Shown here one piece after another: positions 49,969 to 58,061 of a stretch of 58,061 bases of DNA. The stretch comes from an uncultured Porphyromonadaceae bacterium. GTDB lineage: Bacteria > Bacteroidota > Bacteroidia > Bacteroidales > Muribaculaceae. Under the pieces are notes generated by a model. It saw nothing but the letters and a program-made list of their open reading frames with translations. It had not been told where the DNA came from and made no database searches. The DNA lies in the NCBI GenBank assembly GCA_900546365.1, contig URCF01000013.1, forward strand, positions 1 to 58,061, written 5' to 3'. Both the position numbers and the translations under genes were made by a program. Numbering within the stretch: position 1 is the first letter of the stretch; each line of letters starts with the position of its first letter.

Positions 49969-52900
49969 TTACTGCTCAAGCGAAATGCTCAATCCAAGGC
50001 CGCGGAGCTCGTGCAGAAGCACGTTGAGCGACTCGGGGATGCCGGCCTGAGGCATGGCATCGCCCTTGACGATAGCCTCGTAGGCTTTGCTACGGCCGGT
50101 GACATCATCACTCTTGATGGTGAGAATCTCCTGGAGCACGTGGGCGGCGCCGAATGCTTCGAGCGCCCAAACCTCCATCTCACCAAAACGCTGACCACCG
50201 AACTGGGCTTTACCGCCGAGAGGCTGCTGGGTGATGAGTGAGTACGGGCCGATGGAGCGTGCGTGCATCTTGTCTTCCACCATGTGGCCGAGCTTAAGCA
50301 TGTAGATCACACCCACAGTGGCAGGCTGGTCGAAACGCTCACCGGTGCCTCCGTCATACAGGTAGGTCTTACCATAGCGGGGAAGGCCGGCCTTGTCGGT
50401 CCAGGCATTGAGGTCGTCAAGTGTGGCACCGTCAAAGATGGGGGTGGCGAATTTCTCGCCCAGCTCACGGCCGGCCCATCCAAGCACGGTTTCAAAAATC
50501 TGACCCAGGTTCATACGCGAAGGCACACCCAGAGGATTGAGCACGATGTCAACGGGAGTTCCGTCGGCAAGGAACGGCATATCCTCCTGGCGCACGATGC
50601 GGCTCACGATACCTTTGTTACCGTGGCGGCCGGCCATCTTGTCACCGACGGAGATCTTACGCTTCTTGGCCACATACACCTTGGCGAGATGCATGATGCC
50701 CGAAGGCAGGTCGTCACCGATGGACAGGTCAAATTTCTTGCGGCGCAGCTCAGCGTCAATCTCCTTGTATTTGCGGAGGTAGTTGACGATGGTGGCGCGG
50801 ATCATATCATTCTTGTGAGCATCTGTGGTCCATTTGCTCAGATTGATTGTGTCGTAGTTGATGTCGCGGAGCACAGAAGCGGAGAATTTCGCTCCCTTGG
50901 GCACTATGTCGGTGCCGAGGAAATCCTTGACACCTTGCGATGTCTTGCCGTTGGTGAGAGTCATCAGCTTGCTCACGAGCACATCCTTGAGGGCATTGAG
51001 ACGCTCCTCATACTCCTCGTCGAGCTTGGCGAGCTGGGCTGCGAGACTCTTGCTTTTCTTCACGCTCTTGTTGGCGCGGCTGAACAGGTTGGTGGCAATC
51101 ACCACACCCTTGAGCGACGGAGTGGCCTTGAGCGAAGCATCCTTCACATCACCGGCCTTGTCGCCGAAGATGGCGCGGAGCAGCTTCTCCTCAGGAGTGG
51201 GATCGCTCTCACCCTTAGGAGTGATTTTACCAATCATAATGTCGCCGGGCACCACATGTGCACCAACGCGGATAATACCGCGCTCGTCAAGATCCTTGGT
51301 GGCATCTTCGCTCACATTGGGGATGTCGGAGGTGAGTTCCTCCATACCGCGCTTGGTTTCGCGCACTTCGAGCGAATATTCATCCACATGCACTGAGGTG
51401 AGGATATCCTCGCGCACCATGCGCTCGTTGAGCACGATGGCGTCCTCATAGTTGTAACCCTTCCAAGGCATGAACGCCACCTTGAGGTTGCGGCCCAGAG
51501 CAAGCTCGCCTTTCTCGGTGGAATAACCCTCGGTGAGGATGGTGCCTTTGGACACACGCTGACCCTTGACACAGATAGGACGCAGGTCAATGGTGGTGTT
51601 CTGGTTGGTGCGACGGAATTTGGGAATGTCATATTCTTTGACAGCAGGCTCAAATGCCACAAACTCTTCATCCTCGGTGCGGTCGTAGCGGATGCGGATC
51701 ACACGGGCATCGACGAACTCTACCACACCCTCGCCTTCAGCAGCAATCTGGGTGCGTGAGTCGCGAATCAGCTGACCCTCGATACCGGTGCCCACAATCG
51801 GGCTTTCGCTGCGCAGCAGAGGCACAGCCTGACGCATCATGTTGGAGCCCATCAGCGCACGGTTGGCGTCATCGTGCTCCAGGAACGGGATAAGCGATGC
51901 AGCGATGGAGGCAATCTGTGTGGGCGACACATCCATAAGCTCCACTTGCTCGGGAGCCACAATGGGGAAGTCGGCATCCAGACGGGCCTTCACCTTGTCG
52001 CGCTTGAACGAACCGTCCTCGTTGAGCGGAGCGTTGCCCTGCGCAATCACCTTGCCCTCCTCTATTTCGGCGGTGAGATACACCACTTCGTCATTGTTGA
52101 GGTTGACCTTCGCATCCTTCACCTCACGATAGGGGGTTTCAATAAAGCCGAGATTGTTGATCTTGGCATAGACGCAAAGCGATGATATCAAACCGATATT
52201 AGGACCTTCAGGAGTTTCGATAGGACACAGACGGCCATAATGGGTATAGTGAACGTCGCGCACCTCAAAGCCGGCACGCTCACGGGTGAGACCGCCGGGG
52301 CCAAGGGCACTCATACGACGCTTGTGTGTGATTTCAGCCAGAGGGTTGGTCTGGTCCATAAACTGCGACAAGGCATTGGTGCCGAAGAAAGTGTTGATCA
52401 CCGACGAAATAGTCTTGGCATTGATAAGATCGATGGGTGTGAACACTTCATTGTCGCGCACATTCATGCGTTCACGGATGGTACGCGACATACGCGCCAA
52501 TCCGATGTTGAACTGATTGTAGAGCTGCTCGCCCACTGTGCGCACACGGCGGTTGCTGAGGTGGTCGATATCGTCCACATCAGTCTTGGAGTTGATCAGC
52601 TCAATGAGATATTTGATGATGGCGATGATATCCTCCTTGGTGAGAACCTTCACATCCATCGGGGTGTCGAGGTTGAGCTTCTTGTTGATACGGAAGCGGC
52701 CCACTTCACCGAGGTCGTAGCGCTTTTCGGAGAAGAAAAGGTTGGTGATCACCTCGCGGGCACTTGCATCATCCGGTGGCTCGGCGTTGCGGAGCTGTCG
52801 ATAGATATAATTGATAGCCTCCGACTCCGAGTTGGTGGTGTCCTTCGACAGAGTTTCAAAAATAATCTTGTAATCGTTGGCGGAGCCATCCTCCTTGTGG

Positions 52901-53784
52901 AGCATGATGGTCTGCACACCCGACTCAAGTATAAGGTCGATGTTTTCATCGGTGATTTCGGTTTCACGCTCCACCACCACCTGGCTGCGTTCGGTAGAAG
53001 TAACCTCGCCGGTGTCGGAGTCCACGAAATCTTCAATCCAGGTGCGCGAGATGCTTGCGGCAAGCACACGGCCCTTGGCTTTCTTAAGGTTGGTTTTGTT
53101 GACCTTGAGTTCTTCGGCAATGCCAAACACATCAAGAATATCCTTGTCGGTTTCCAAACCGATGGCACGCAACAGAGCGGTCACAGGAAGTTTCTTCTTG
53201 CGGTCGATGTAGGCATACATCACATTGTTGATGTCGGTGGCAAACTCAATCCAAGACCCTCTGAACGGAATGATACGGGCGCTGTAGAGCTTGGTGCCGT
53301 TGGCGTGTGTGCTCTGTCCGAAGAACACACCCGGAGAACGGTGAAGCTGCGACACAACAACACGCTCGGCACCGTTGATAATAAAGGTGCCCTTGTCGGT
53401 CATGTAAGGGATAGGACCAAGATACACATCCTGGATCACAGTTGCAAAATCCTCATGGTCAGGATCTGTGCAATACAGCTTCAGTTTGGCCTTCAAAGGC
53501 ACACTATAGGTGAGTCCGCGCTCCAAACACTCCTCGATGGTGTATTTGGGTGGGTCAATATAATAGTCGAGAAACTCGAGCACGAAATTATTGCGGGTGT
53601 CCGCAATGGGGAAGTTCTCGGCAAATACTTTGTAAAGCCCCTCGTTGTTACGTTTCTCCGGCGGAGTGTCCAGTTGCAGGAAATCCTGGAACGACTTGAG
53701 CTGAACCTCCAAAAAGTCGGGATAAGGAAGCGGATTCTTAACCGACGCAAAATTTACACGGGGTTTGGCTAATGTTGCTGACAT
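49969..53784 (-). CDS. rpoB: RNA polymerase beta subunit
   Basis: 1271 aa second-largest subunit. Seen: YPDFLEVQLKSFQDFLQL at the N-terminus, the rifampicin-binding fork region with SQFMDQTNPLAEITHKRR and RRMSALGPGGLTRERAGFEV, then YGRLCPIETPEGPNIGLI, the flap region, the conserved NLKVAFMPWKGYNYEDAIV and KMAGRHGNKG motif (catalytic centre contact) and the C-terminal FGGQRFGEMEVWALEA. Wild-type-like rifampicin pocket residues (Gln-Phe-Met-Asp-Gln and His-Lys-Arg-Arg) by eye. Start ATG at 53784, 105 nt after rplL; the spacer contains a structured attenuator-like element. Confidence 0.98.
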   Translation of the reverse strand: MSATLAKPRVNFASVKNPLPYPDFLEVQLKSFQDFLQLDTPPEKRNNEGLYKVFAENFPIADTRNNFVLEFLDYYIDPPKYTIEECLERGLTYSVPLKAKLKLYCTDPDHEDFATVIQDVYLGPIPYMTDKGTFIINGAERVVVSQLHRSPGVFFGQSTHANGTKLYSARIIPFRGSWIEFATDINNVMYAYIDRKKKLPVTALLRAIGLETDKDILDVFGIAEELKVNKTNLKKAKGRVLAASISRTWIEDFVDSDTGEVTSTERSQVVVERETEITDENIDLILESGVQTIMLHKEDGSANDYKIIFETLSKDTTNSESEAINYIYRQLRNAEPPDDASAREVITNLFFSEKRYDLGEVGRFRINKKLNLDTPMDVKVLTKEDIIAIIKYLIELINSKTDVDDIDHLSNRRVRTVGEQLYNQFNIGLARMSRTIRERMNVRDNEVFTPIDLINAKTISSVINTFFGTNALSQFMDQTNPLAEITHKRRMSALGPGGLTRERAGFEVRDVHYTHYGRLCPIETPEGPNIGLISSLCVYAKINNLGFIETPYREVKDAKVNLNNDEVVYLTAEIEEGKVIAQGNAPLNEDGSFKRDKVKARLDADFPIVAPEQVELMDVSPTQIASIAASLIPFLEHDDANRALMGSNMMRQAVPLLRSESPIVGTGIEGQLIRDSRTQIAAEGEGVVEFVDARVIRIRYDRTEDEEFVAFEPAVKEYDIPKFRRTNQNTTIDLRPICVKGQRVSKGTILTEGYSTEKGELALGRNLKVAFMPWKGYNYEDAIVLNERMVREDILTSVHVDEYSLEVRETKRGMEELTSDIPNVSEDATKDLDERGIIRVGAHVVPGDIMIGKITPKGESDPTPEEKLLRAIFGDKAGDVKDASLKATPSLKGVVIATNLFSRANKSVKKSKSLAAQLAKLDEEYEERLNALKDVLVSKLMTLTNGKTSQGVKDFLGTDIVPKGAKFSASVLRDINYDTINLSKWTTDAHKNDMIRATIVNYLRKYKEIDAELRRKKFDLSIGDDLPSGIMHLAKVYVAKKRKISVGDKMAGRHGNKGIVSRIVRQEDMPFLADGTPVDIVLNPLGVPSRMNLGQIFETVLGWAGRELGEKFATPIFDGATLDDLNAWTDKAGLPRYGKTYLYDGGTGERFDQPATVGVIYMLKLGHMVEDKMHARSIGPYSLITQQPLGGKAQFGGQRFGEMEVWALEAFGAAHVLQEILTIKSDDVTGRSKAYEAIVKGDAMPQAGIPESLNVLLHELRGLGLSISLEQ

Positions 53785-53827
53785 CTAAGATATTAGGTTA
53801 AAAAGAACTCAAATTAAATATTAACAC

Positions 53828-53872
53828 AAAAAGGTTAAGTATCTACCTTTCGGTGACACTTAACCTAGATAC
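53828..53872 (-). promoter_or_regulatory. Attenuator-like competing stems in rplL-rpoB spacer
   Basis: Order on the minus strand: A (GTATCTA, 53872-53866), B (AGGTTAAGT, 53866-53858), small hairpin ACC-GAAA-GGT, A' (TAGATAC, 53845-53839), B' (ACTTAACCT, 53840-53832), then TTTTT. B-B' is a 9-bp terminator stem with its T-run; A-A' is a 7-bp alternative stem. In position it equals the rplL-rpoB attenuator of E. coli. A-A' and B-B' overlap by one to two nucleotides, so they either exclude each other or form a tight pseudoknot. Confidence 0.6.
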
Positions 53873-53889
53873 CTGATTAACAGGCGTTA

Positions 53890-54264
53890 TTATTTAAGTT
53901 CGACTTCAGCGCCTGCTGCTTCGAGTTCTTTCTTGAGGCCTTCAGCGTCAGCCTTGGGAAGACCTTCCTTCAGCACGCTGGGAGCGTTGTCAACCATTTC
54001 TTTGGCTTCCTTCAGGCCAAGACCGGTCTGAGCCTTAACTACCTTAACCACGTCGAGCTTCTTGGCACCGGCGGATTTGAGGACAACGTCGAAAGAAGTT
54101 TTTTCTTCAGCAGCGGGAGCGGCTGCGGCGGGACCGGCAGCAACTGCTACAGCAGCAGCGGCGGGTTCGATACCGTACTCGTCCTTGAGGATCTGAGCAA
54201 GTTCGTTCACTTCCTTAACGGAAAGGTTAACTAATTGTTCTGCAAAAGCTTTTAAATCTGCCAT
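53890..54264 (-). CDS. rplL: 50S ribosomal protein L7/L12
   Basis: 124-aa stalk protein, present as dimers on L10, that recruits translation factors. N-terminal dimerisation helices (about 1-32), an Ala/Gly-rich hinge (about 36-53, AAAAVAVAAGPAAAAPA), and the C-terminal factor-binding domain with EEKTSFDVVLKSAGAKKLDV, VKAQTGLGLKEAKEMVDNAP and the final AAGAEVELK. Ends 105 nt before rpoB; 44 nt after rplJ. Confidence 0.97.
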   Translation of the reverse strand: MADLKAFAEQLVNLSVKEVNELAQILKDEYGIEPAAAAVAVAAGPAAAAPAAEEKTSFDVVLKSAGAKKLDVVKVVKAQTGLGLKEAKEMVDNAPSVLKEGLPKADAEGLKKELEAAGAEVELK

Positions 54265-54308
54265 TTTAGTATTTATTTTATTGTTTTGTTTACTTGATTA
54301 ACTGGAAA

Positions 54309-54833
54309 TTATGCTTCTTTTTTTGAAAGTGTCTCAAGGATGCCATGGAGCTTGCTGCCACCGGAAGTAAGGGCGGAAACAACATTCTTGGCGGGCGACT
54401 GAAGGAGAGCCACAACATCGGCGATAAGCTCGTTCTTGCTCTTGATATTGGCAAGGGTGTCAAGCTGGTCAGCGCCAAGGTAGGTGGTTTCTTCTACATA
54501 CGCAGCCTTAAGGCGGGGAAGGGTGTCGTCCTTCTTCACGAAATCCTTCAGGAGCTTAGCCGGAGCGTTGGGCACCGGTGTGCACATCAGTGAAGTGGGA
54601 CCTTCAAGTGCGGAGTACAATTCAGTGTAGTCGCCATCAATCTGCTCCAAAGCTTTGTGAAGAAGAGTGTTCTTCACCACCACGAGCTTGATGTCGGCCT
54701 TGAAGCAGGCAGCACGGAGAGCGCTTGTCTTCTCAGCGTTGAGACCGGCAGTTTCCACAAGGTAGAAATTGGGGTACTCCTTGAGAGTGGCGACGAGAGA
54801 TTCTATTACGAGTGCTTTATCTTCCTTTCTCAT
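54309..54833 (-). CDS. rplJ: 50S ribosomal protein L10
   Basis: 174 aa. Binds 23S rRNA by its N-terminal domain (MRKEDKALVIESLVATLKE, then KADIKLVVVKNTLLHKALEQ) and L7/L12 dimers by its C-terminal helix. In other bacteria L10-L12 represses its own operon, but the gap to rplA here is only 21 nt, too short for the E. coli-style leader; any autoregulatory site must lie upstream of rplA or inside it. Start ATG at 54833. Confidence 0.97.
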   Translation of the reverse strand: MRKEDKALVIESLVATLKEYPNFYLVETAGLNAEKTSALRAACFKADIKLVVVKNTLLHKALEQIDGDYTELYSALEGPTSLMCTPVPNAPAKLLKDFVKKDDTLPRLKAAYVEETTYLGADQLDTLANIKSKNELIADVVALLQSPAKNVVSALTSGGSKLHGILETLSKKEA

Positions 54834-54854
54834 TGTTGTAGTCTGTTAAATGGA

Positions 54855-55550
54855 TTACTCATCGATGGATTTAGAGTCGACTTTCACACCCGGACTCATG
54901 GTGCTTGAAAGATAAATGCTCTTGATATAAGTGCCTTTTGCAGTAGCAGGTTTGAGCTTGATCAAAGTGTTGATGAACTCACGTGCATTGTCACGCATCT
55001 GCTCGGGGGTGAAGCTCACCTTACCGATCGAGCTGTGAACAATACCGTTTTTGTCAACCTTGAAGTCAATCTTACCCTTCTTAACCTCCTCGACAGCCTT
55101 GGCAACATCGTTGGTCACTGTACCGCTTTTGGGGTTAGGCATCAAGCCACGGGGACCGAGGATACGACCCAGAGCACCGATTTTACCCATGATGGCAGGC
55201 TGAGTGATGATGATGTCAACATCGGTCCAGCCACCCTTGATCTTTTCGATATACTCGTCAAGACCAACATAGTCAGCGCCAGCAGCCTTAGCGGCAGCTT
55301 CAGCATCGGGGTTACAGAGCACAAGCACTTTCACCTGCTTGCCGGTGCCATGAGGAAGTGTCACCACGCCGCGAACCATCTGGTTAGCTTTACGGGGGTC
55401 AACACCGAGGCGAACGTCAATGTCAAGCGAAGCGTCAAACTTGGTGAAGGTGATATCCTTTACCAGAGCTGCGGCCTCGGCAAGAGTATAGGCTTTCCCA
55501 GCTTCAATCTTCTCGGTAGCCTGCTTTTGGTTTTTTGTCAGTTTAGCCAT
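54855..55550 (-). CDS. rplA: 50S ribosomal protein L1
   Basis: 231 aa from the ATG at 55550 (MAKLTKNQKQATEKIEAG); an in-frame TTG two codons earlier (55556) is not needed. Two-domain L1 fold: domain I about 1-67 and 160-231, domain II about 68-159. Motifs: IDVRLGVDPRKANQMVRGVV, GTGKQVKVLVLCN, the conserved GRILGPRGLMPNPKSGTVT and SIGKVSFTPEQMRDNAREF. Holds the tRNA exit stalk and represses the L11 operon in many bacteria. Confidence 0.97.
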   Translation of the reverse strand: MAKLTKNQKQATEKIEAGKAYTLAEAAALVKDITFTKFDASLDIDVRLGVDPRKANQMVRGVVTLPHGTGKQVKVLVLCNPDAEAAAKAAGADYVGLDEYIEKIKGGWTDVDIIITQPAIMGKIGALGRILGPRGLMPNPKSGTVTNDVAKAVEEVKKGKIDFKVDKNGIVHSSIGKVSFTPEQMRDNAREFINTLIKLKPATAKGTYIKSIYLSSTMSPGVKVDSKSIDE

Positions 55551-55567
55551 TGTCAATTGAAGTTTTA

Positions 55568-56011
55568 TTAGTTATTGGCGGGGAATGTGCCTTTGACGGT
55601 TATACCCATGCTTCTGGCAGTACCGGCAACCATGCGCATAGCTGATTCCACGGTAAAGCAGTTCAAATCCGGCATCTTGTCTTCTGCTATAGCCTTCACC
55701 TGATCCCAGGTAACCTCACCCACCTTGTTACGGTTGGGCTGAGCCGAGCCGCTCTTGAGCTTGGTAGCCTCAAGCAGCTGGATGGCAACGGGAGGAGTCT
55801 TGACAATGAAGTCAAAGCTCTTGTCGGTGTAGTAGCTGATCACTACAGGGAGCACCTTACCTGCCTTATCCTGAGTACGGGCATTGAATTGCTTGCAGAA
55901 TTCCATGATGTTGATGCCCTTAGAACCCAGTGCGGGACCTACTGGCGGTGATGGATTTGCTGCTCCACCCTTAATCTGCAATTTGATTTGTCCAGCAATT
56001 TCTTTAGCCAT
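55568..56011 (-). CDS. rplK: 50S ribosomal protein L11
   Basis: 147 aa. N-terminal domain with the Pro-rich PSPPVGPALGSKGINIMEFC (about residues 20-40), the flexible linker, and the RNA-binding C-terminal domain with PNRNKVGEVTWDQVKAIAEDKMPDLN and MVAGTARSMGI. Part of the GTPase-associated centre with 23S rRNA. Gap of 109 nt to nusG upstream, where an L1-type regulatory site could sit, though I cannot identify one. Start ATG at 56011, 17 nt before rplA. Confidence 0.97.
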   Translation of the reverse strand: MAKEIAGQIKLQIKGGAANPSPPVGPALGSKGINIMEFCKQFNARTQDKAGKVLPVVISYYTDKSFDFIVKTPPVAIQLLEATKLKSGSAQPNRNKVGEVTWDQVKAIAEDKMPDLNCFTVESAMRMVAGTARSMGITVKGTFPANN

Positions 56012-56120
56012 TTTGAATCTTAATTTTAGATATTGGTGTTATGAATTAGCCGCACAATATCTGCCGTCAACCGTCACAGCCTTGTCCGTAACAACAGGCC
56101 GATGACAGCGCCGACATATA

Positions 56121-56681
56121 TCATACGCGCTCTACTTGCGAATTTTCCAACTCAAGCGGTGTCTTGCGGTCAAAAATCTTCACACTTATCTTCAACTTCT
56201 TTCTCTCGCGGTCAACCTCCTCGATTTCACCGGTAAATCCGCTGAAAGGCCCGGATATCACCTTCACCACTTCGCCAACAAGATAATCGTTGACAGAGTC
56301 CTCAGTGATGTTGGCCATCTCATCGGCCATACCGAGCATACGCTGCACTTCGCTCTGACGCAAAGCCTCAGGCTTGGCATCCTTGCCGCGCCCGCGCAGG
56401 AAGTCAATCACATTGGTAGTGTTGCGCAACTGGTGTTCCACCTCGCCTGTAAGAATACATTCGATGAACACATAACCACTGTAGAGATTCTTCTCCTTGA
56501 TGGTCTTTTTACCGCCACGCACTGTAAGCACCTTTTCAGTAGGGATAAGCACCTGAAACAAGTAATTGCCCAAGTCGGTGTTACGCATAGCACCCTCGAG
56601 CAGTTCCTTAACTTTTGCTTCCTTGCCGGAAATGGCACGGAGCACATACCATGACTTGGTAGATACGTTATTAGCTTCCAT
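56121..56681 (-). CDS. nusG: Transcription elongation/antitermination factor NusG
   Basis: 186 aa. NGN domain (about 8-115: SWYVLRAISGKEAKVKELLE, the FIECILTGEVEHQLRNTTNV region) contacts RNA polymerase; the C-terminal KOW domain (about 130-180) includes GEVVKVISGPFSGFTGEIEEV, which binds Rho or S10. The C-terminus ends in VERV. Single-copy housekeeping type rather than the specialised UpxY antiterminators of Bacteroides capsule loci, judged by its position between secE and rplK. Confidence 0.96.
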   Translation of the reverse strand: MEANNVSTKSWYVLRAISGKEAKVKELLEGAMRNTDLGNYLFQVLIPTEKVLTVRGGKKTIKEKNLYSGYVFIECILTGEVEHQLRNTTNVIDFLRGRGKDAKPEALRQSEVQRMLGMADEMANITEDSVNDYLVGEVVKVISGPFSGFTGEIEEVDRERKKLKISVKIFDRKTPLELENSQVERV

Positions 56682-56720
56682 TACTTATCCACAAAAAAAG
56701 AGGTTACTTACTTAAGATAA

Positions 56721-56936
56721 TCACTTACCACCAAACAGATTGGGAAGATTGTAAATAAAATGCATCAAACTGTCCACAATCTCATCCATGCACCATATAA
56801 GTACTGACAATATGATGGAAGCAATCAGTACTATCAGGGCACTCTTGATGAGCTGAGAGCCGGTGGGCCAAGAAGTCTTATATCGGAGTTCGTTATATGA
56901 CTCCTCGATGTCCGTAAGTAGTTTCAATTTTTTCAT
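56721..56936 (-). CDS. secE: Preprotein translocase subunit SecE
   Basis: 71 aa with one membrane helix (about 33-55, ALIVLIASIILSVLIWCMDE), preceded by the amphipathic segment ESYNELRYKTSWPTGSQLIK that is conserved in SecE. Binds SecY and SecG in the inner-membrane translocon. Start ATG at 56936, 12 nt after the 3' end of tRNA-Trp. Confidence 0.95.
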   Translation of the reverse strand: MKKLKLLTDIEESYNELRYKTSWPTGSQLIKSALIVLIASIILSVLIWCMDEIVDSLMHFIYNLPNLFGGK

Positions 56937-56948
56937 TTATATTTCTTT

Positions 56949-57024
56949 TGGCACAGGACGAGAGGCTCGAACTCCCGACACCTGGTTTTGGAGACCAGTG
57001 CTCTACCAACTGAGCTAGTCCTGT
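56949..57024 (-). tRNA. tRNA-Trp(CCA)
   Basis: Complete on the minus strand: acceptor ACAGGAC paired with GTCCTGT, D-arm GCTCAGTTGGTAGAGC, anticodon arm CTGGT-CTCCAAA-ACCAG with anticodon CCA, T-loop GTTCGAG, discriminator G and a genome-encoded CCA end (56951-56949). Its position between tuf and secE is conserved in Bacteroidetes. Confidence 0.97.
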
Positions 57025-57029
57025 GTATT

Positions 57030-57080
57030 AATCAGGCAGCGAACTGCTCATCATGCGGACAATCACTCCGCTGCCTGATT
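57030..57080 (-). repeat. Long-stem hairpin between tuf and tRNA-Trp
   Basis: Arms aatcaggcagcg and cgctgcctgatt (12 bp perfect, 27-nt loop), ending 6 nt before the tRNA 5' end. No T-run follows, so it looks like a processing or stabilising structure more than a terminator. Confidence 0.6.
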
Positions 57081-57093
57081 GTTGGGTTTATCT

Positions 57094-57117
57094 AATCTCC
57101 GGAACAAACCGGAGGTT
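57094..57117 (-). repeat. Hairpin just after the tuf stop
   Basis: Nine-pair stem with one wobble (arms 57109-57117 and 57094-57102), 6-nt loop, 10 nt after the tuf stop, with no T-run. Could stabilise the tuf mRNA 3' end in a tuf-tRNA transcript. Confidence 0.5.
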
Positions 57118-57126
57118 GATTAATCC

Positions 57127-58061
57127 TTAGTCGAGGATTTCGGTGATCTGACCGGAACCTACAGTGCGGCCGCCTTCACGGATAGCGAAGCGAAGACCCT
57201 GGTCGCAAGCTACGGGGTTGATCAGGTCAACGATGATCTCAACGTGGTCACCGGGCATAACCATTTCAACGCCTTCGGGAAGAGTGATCTCACCGGTCAC
57301 ATCAAGGGTGCGGATGTAGAACTGAGGACGGTAGTGGTTGTGGAACGGAGTGTGACGGCCACCTTCTTCCTTCTTCAGGATATATACAGAAGCTTTGAAC
57401 TTGCTGTGGGGCTTAACAACACCCGGATGGCAGATTACCATACCACGACGGATATCCTTCTTGTCGATACCACGGAGAAGAAGACCTACGTTATCACCGG
57501 CTTCACCTTCGTCAAGAAGCTTGCGGAACATTTCAACACCGGTAACAACCGACTTCATGTCAGCGCCAAGACCCATGATCTGTACTTCGTCACCAACCTT
57601 AACTACGCCGGTTTCGATACGGCCGGTAGCAACGGTACCACGACCTGTGATCGAGAATACATCCTCAACAGGCATAAGGAAGGGTTTATCAACATCACGG
57701 GGAGGCAGGGGAATCCAGTTGTCAACGGCTTCCATGAGCTCCATAACCTTAGCTTCCCATTCGGGTTCACCGTTAAGAGCACCGAGAGCAGAACCACGGA
57801 TGATGGGGGTGTTGTCACCATCGTACTCGTAGGAAGAGAGAAGATCGCGCATCTCCATTTCAACGAGCTCAAACATCTCTTCGTCATCCACCATGTCGCA
57901 CTTGTTCAGGAACACTACGATACGGGGAACGTTCACCTGACGAGCGAGCAGGATGTGCTCACGGGTCTGGGGCATGGGACCGTCAGTAGCGGCAACCACG
58001 ATGATAGCACCGTCCATCTGAGCAGCACCGGTAACCATGTTCTTCACATAGTCAGCGTGTC
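57127..58061 (-). CDS. tuf: Elongation factor Tu, N-terminus cut by window edge
   Basis: About 310 of roughly 395 residues. The frame enters at position 58061 with HADYVKNMVTGAAQMDGAI, corresponding to E. coli residue 84 onward, so the P-loop (GHVDHGKT) is outside. Seen: NKCDMVDD (guanine specificity), RGSALGALNG, domain II starting VEDVFSITGRGTVATGRIE, and domain III with RPQFYIRTLDVTGEI to the C-terminus GSGQITEILD. Delivers aminoacyl-tRNA to the ribosome. The Met-starting reading at 58047 is internal, not the start. Confidence 0.98.
   Translation of the reverse strand, partial: HADYVKNMVTGAAQMDGAIIVVAATDGPMPQTREHILLARQVNVPRIVVFLNKCDMVDDEEMFELVEMEMRDLLSSYEYDGDNTPIIRGSALGALNGEPEWEAKVMELMEAVDNWIPLPPRDVDKPFLMPVEDVFSITGRGTVATGRIETGVVKVGDEVQIMGLGADMKSVVTGVEMFRKLLDEGEAGDNVGLLLRGIDKKDIRRGMVICHPGVVKPHSKFKASVYILKKEEGGRHTPFHNHYRPQFYIRTLDVTGEITLPEGVEMVMPGDHVEIIVDLINPVACDQGLRFAIREGGRTVGSGQITEILD

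Noticed and set aside
56012..56120. L1 autoregulatory site before rplK
   Set aside because: Expected by analogy, but I could not find a structure resembling the 23S L1 site with confidence.

Overview
The window looks like the chromosome of a gut-type Bacteroidales bacterium, most likely Muribaculaceae (S24-7) or a close relative. Reasons: a SusC-SusD-SusE-SusF cassette, surface-lipoprotein signals with acidic residues after the lipobox cysteine, T9SS-like C-terminal sorting signals on two very large secreted proteins, Bacteroidetes-type promoters (TTTG, 19-21 bp, TAnnTTTG), no obvious Shine-Dalgarno use, and a moderately high GC content with strong codon bias that opens long antisense frames. 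The family assignment is inference. I see no insertion sequence, prophage, CRISPR array, rRNA or replication origin.

Layout. 1-58 (minus): 5' part of a tRNA-Arg(CCU). 85-3721 (minus): a compressed operon rnz-tadA-Fe/S membrane protein-thyA-folA. 3884-6399 (plus): mutarotase, DUF3822, rsmD, FtsB/DivIC-like and a small membrane protein. 6849-10767 (plus): membrane-bound DUF6377-type regulator, Ser-type sulfatase and FNT channel, each joined to the next by a 4-nt ATGA overlap. 10854-11852: fba. 12084-18880 (minus): M16 protease, then DUF3078 protein, two secreted unknowns and MATE exporter. 19051-19641 (minus): rubrerythrin. 19777-23909 (plus): coaX, outer-membrane protein, lptC and CNNM/CBS/CorC protein. 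23912-25264 (minus): miaB. 25337-27259 (plus): small membrane protein and succinate/acetate CoA-transferase. 27345-35272: two divergent, related, giant secreted choice-of-anchor J/FN3 proteins. 35455-37479 (minus): transketolase. 37689-44838 (minus): susCDEF-like cassette. 44839-45637: 800 bp without a convincing gene but with structured signals. 45638 to the end (minus): tuf-tRNA-Trp-secE-nusG-rplK-rplA-rplJ-rplL-rpoB-rpoC.

How it fits together. Most genes are housekeeping: dTMP/folate, tRNA modification and maturation, ribosome and RNA polymerase synthesis, CoA, central carbon metabolism (fba, tkt, CoA-transferase for succinate/acetate fermentation) and LPS transport. The accessory content serves glycan use and the cell surface: a glycan-import cassette with no enzyme or regulator beside it, a regulator-sulfatase-channel operon, and the two giant secreted proteins.

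No feature can be declared a new system from sequence alone. The best candidates for something undescribed are: (1) 9-bp TATA-containing repeat arrays placed between facing terminators of convergent genes, one of which forms a long inverted repeat; (2) a structured, terminator-bearing 800-bp gap with G8 and C12 tracts upstream of susC; (3) competing stems in the rplL-rpoB spacer that look like an attenuator; (4) the coupled regulator-Ser-sulfatase-FNT operon; (5) several genes whose -7 box lies only 6-8 nt before the ATG, implying leaderless mRNAs.
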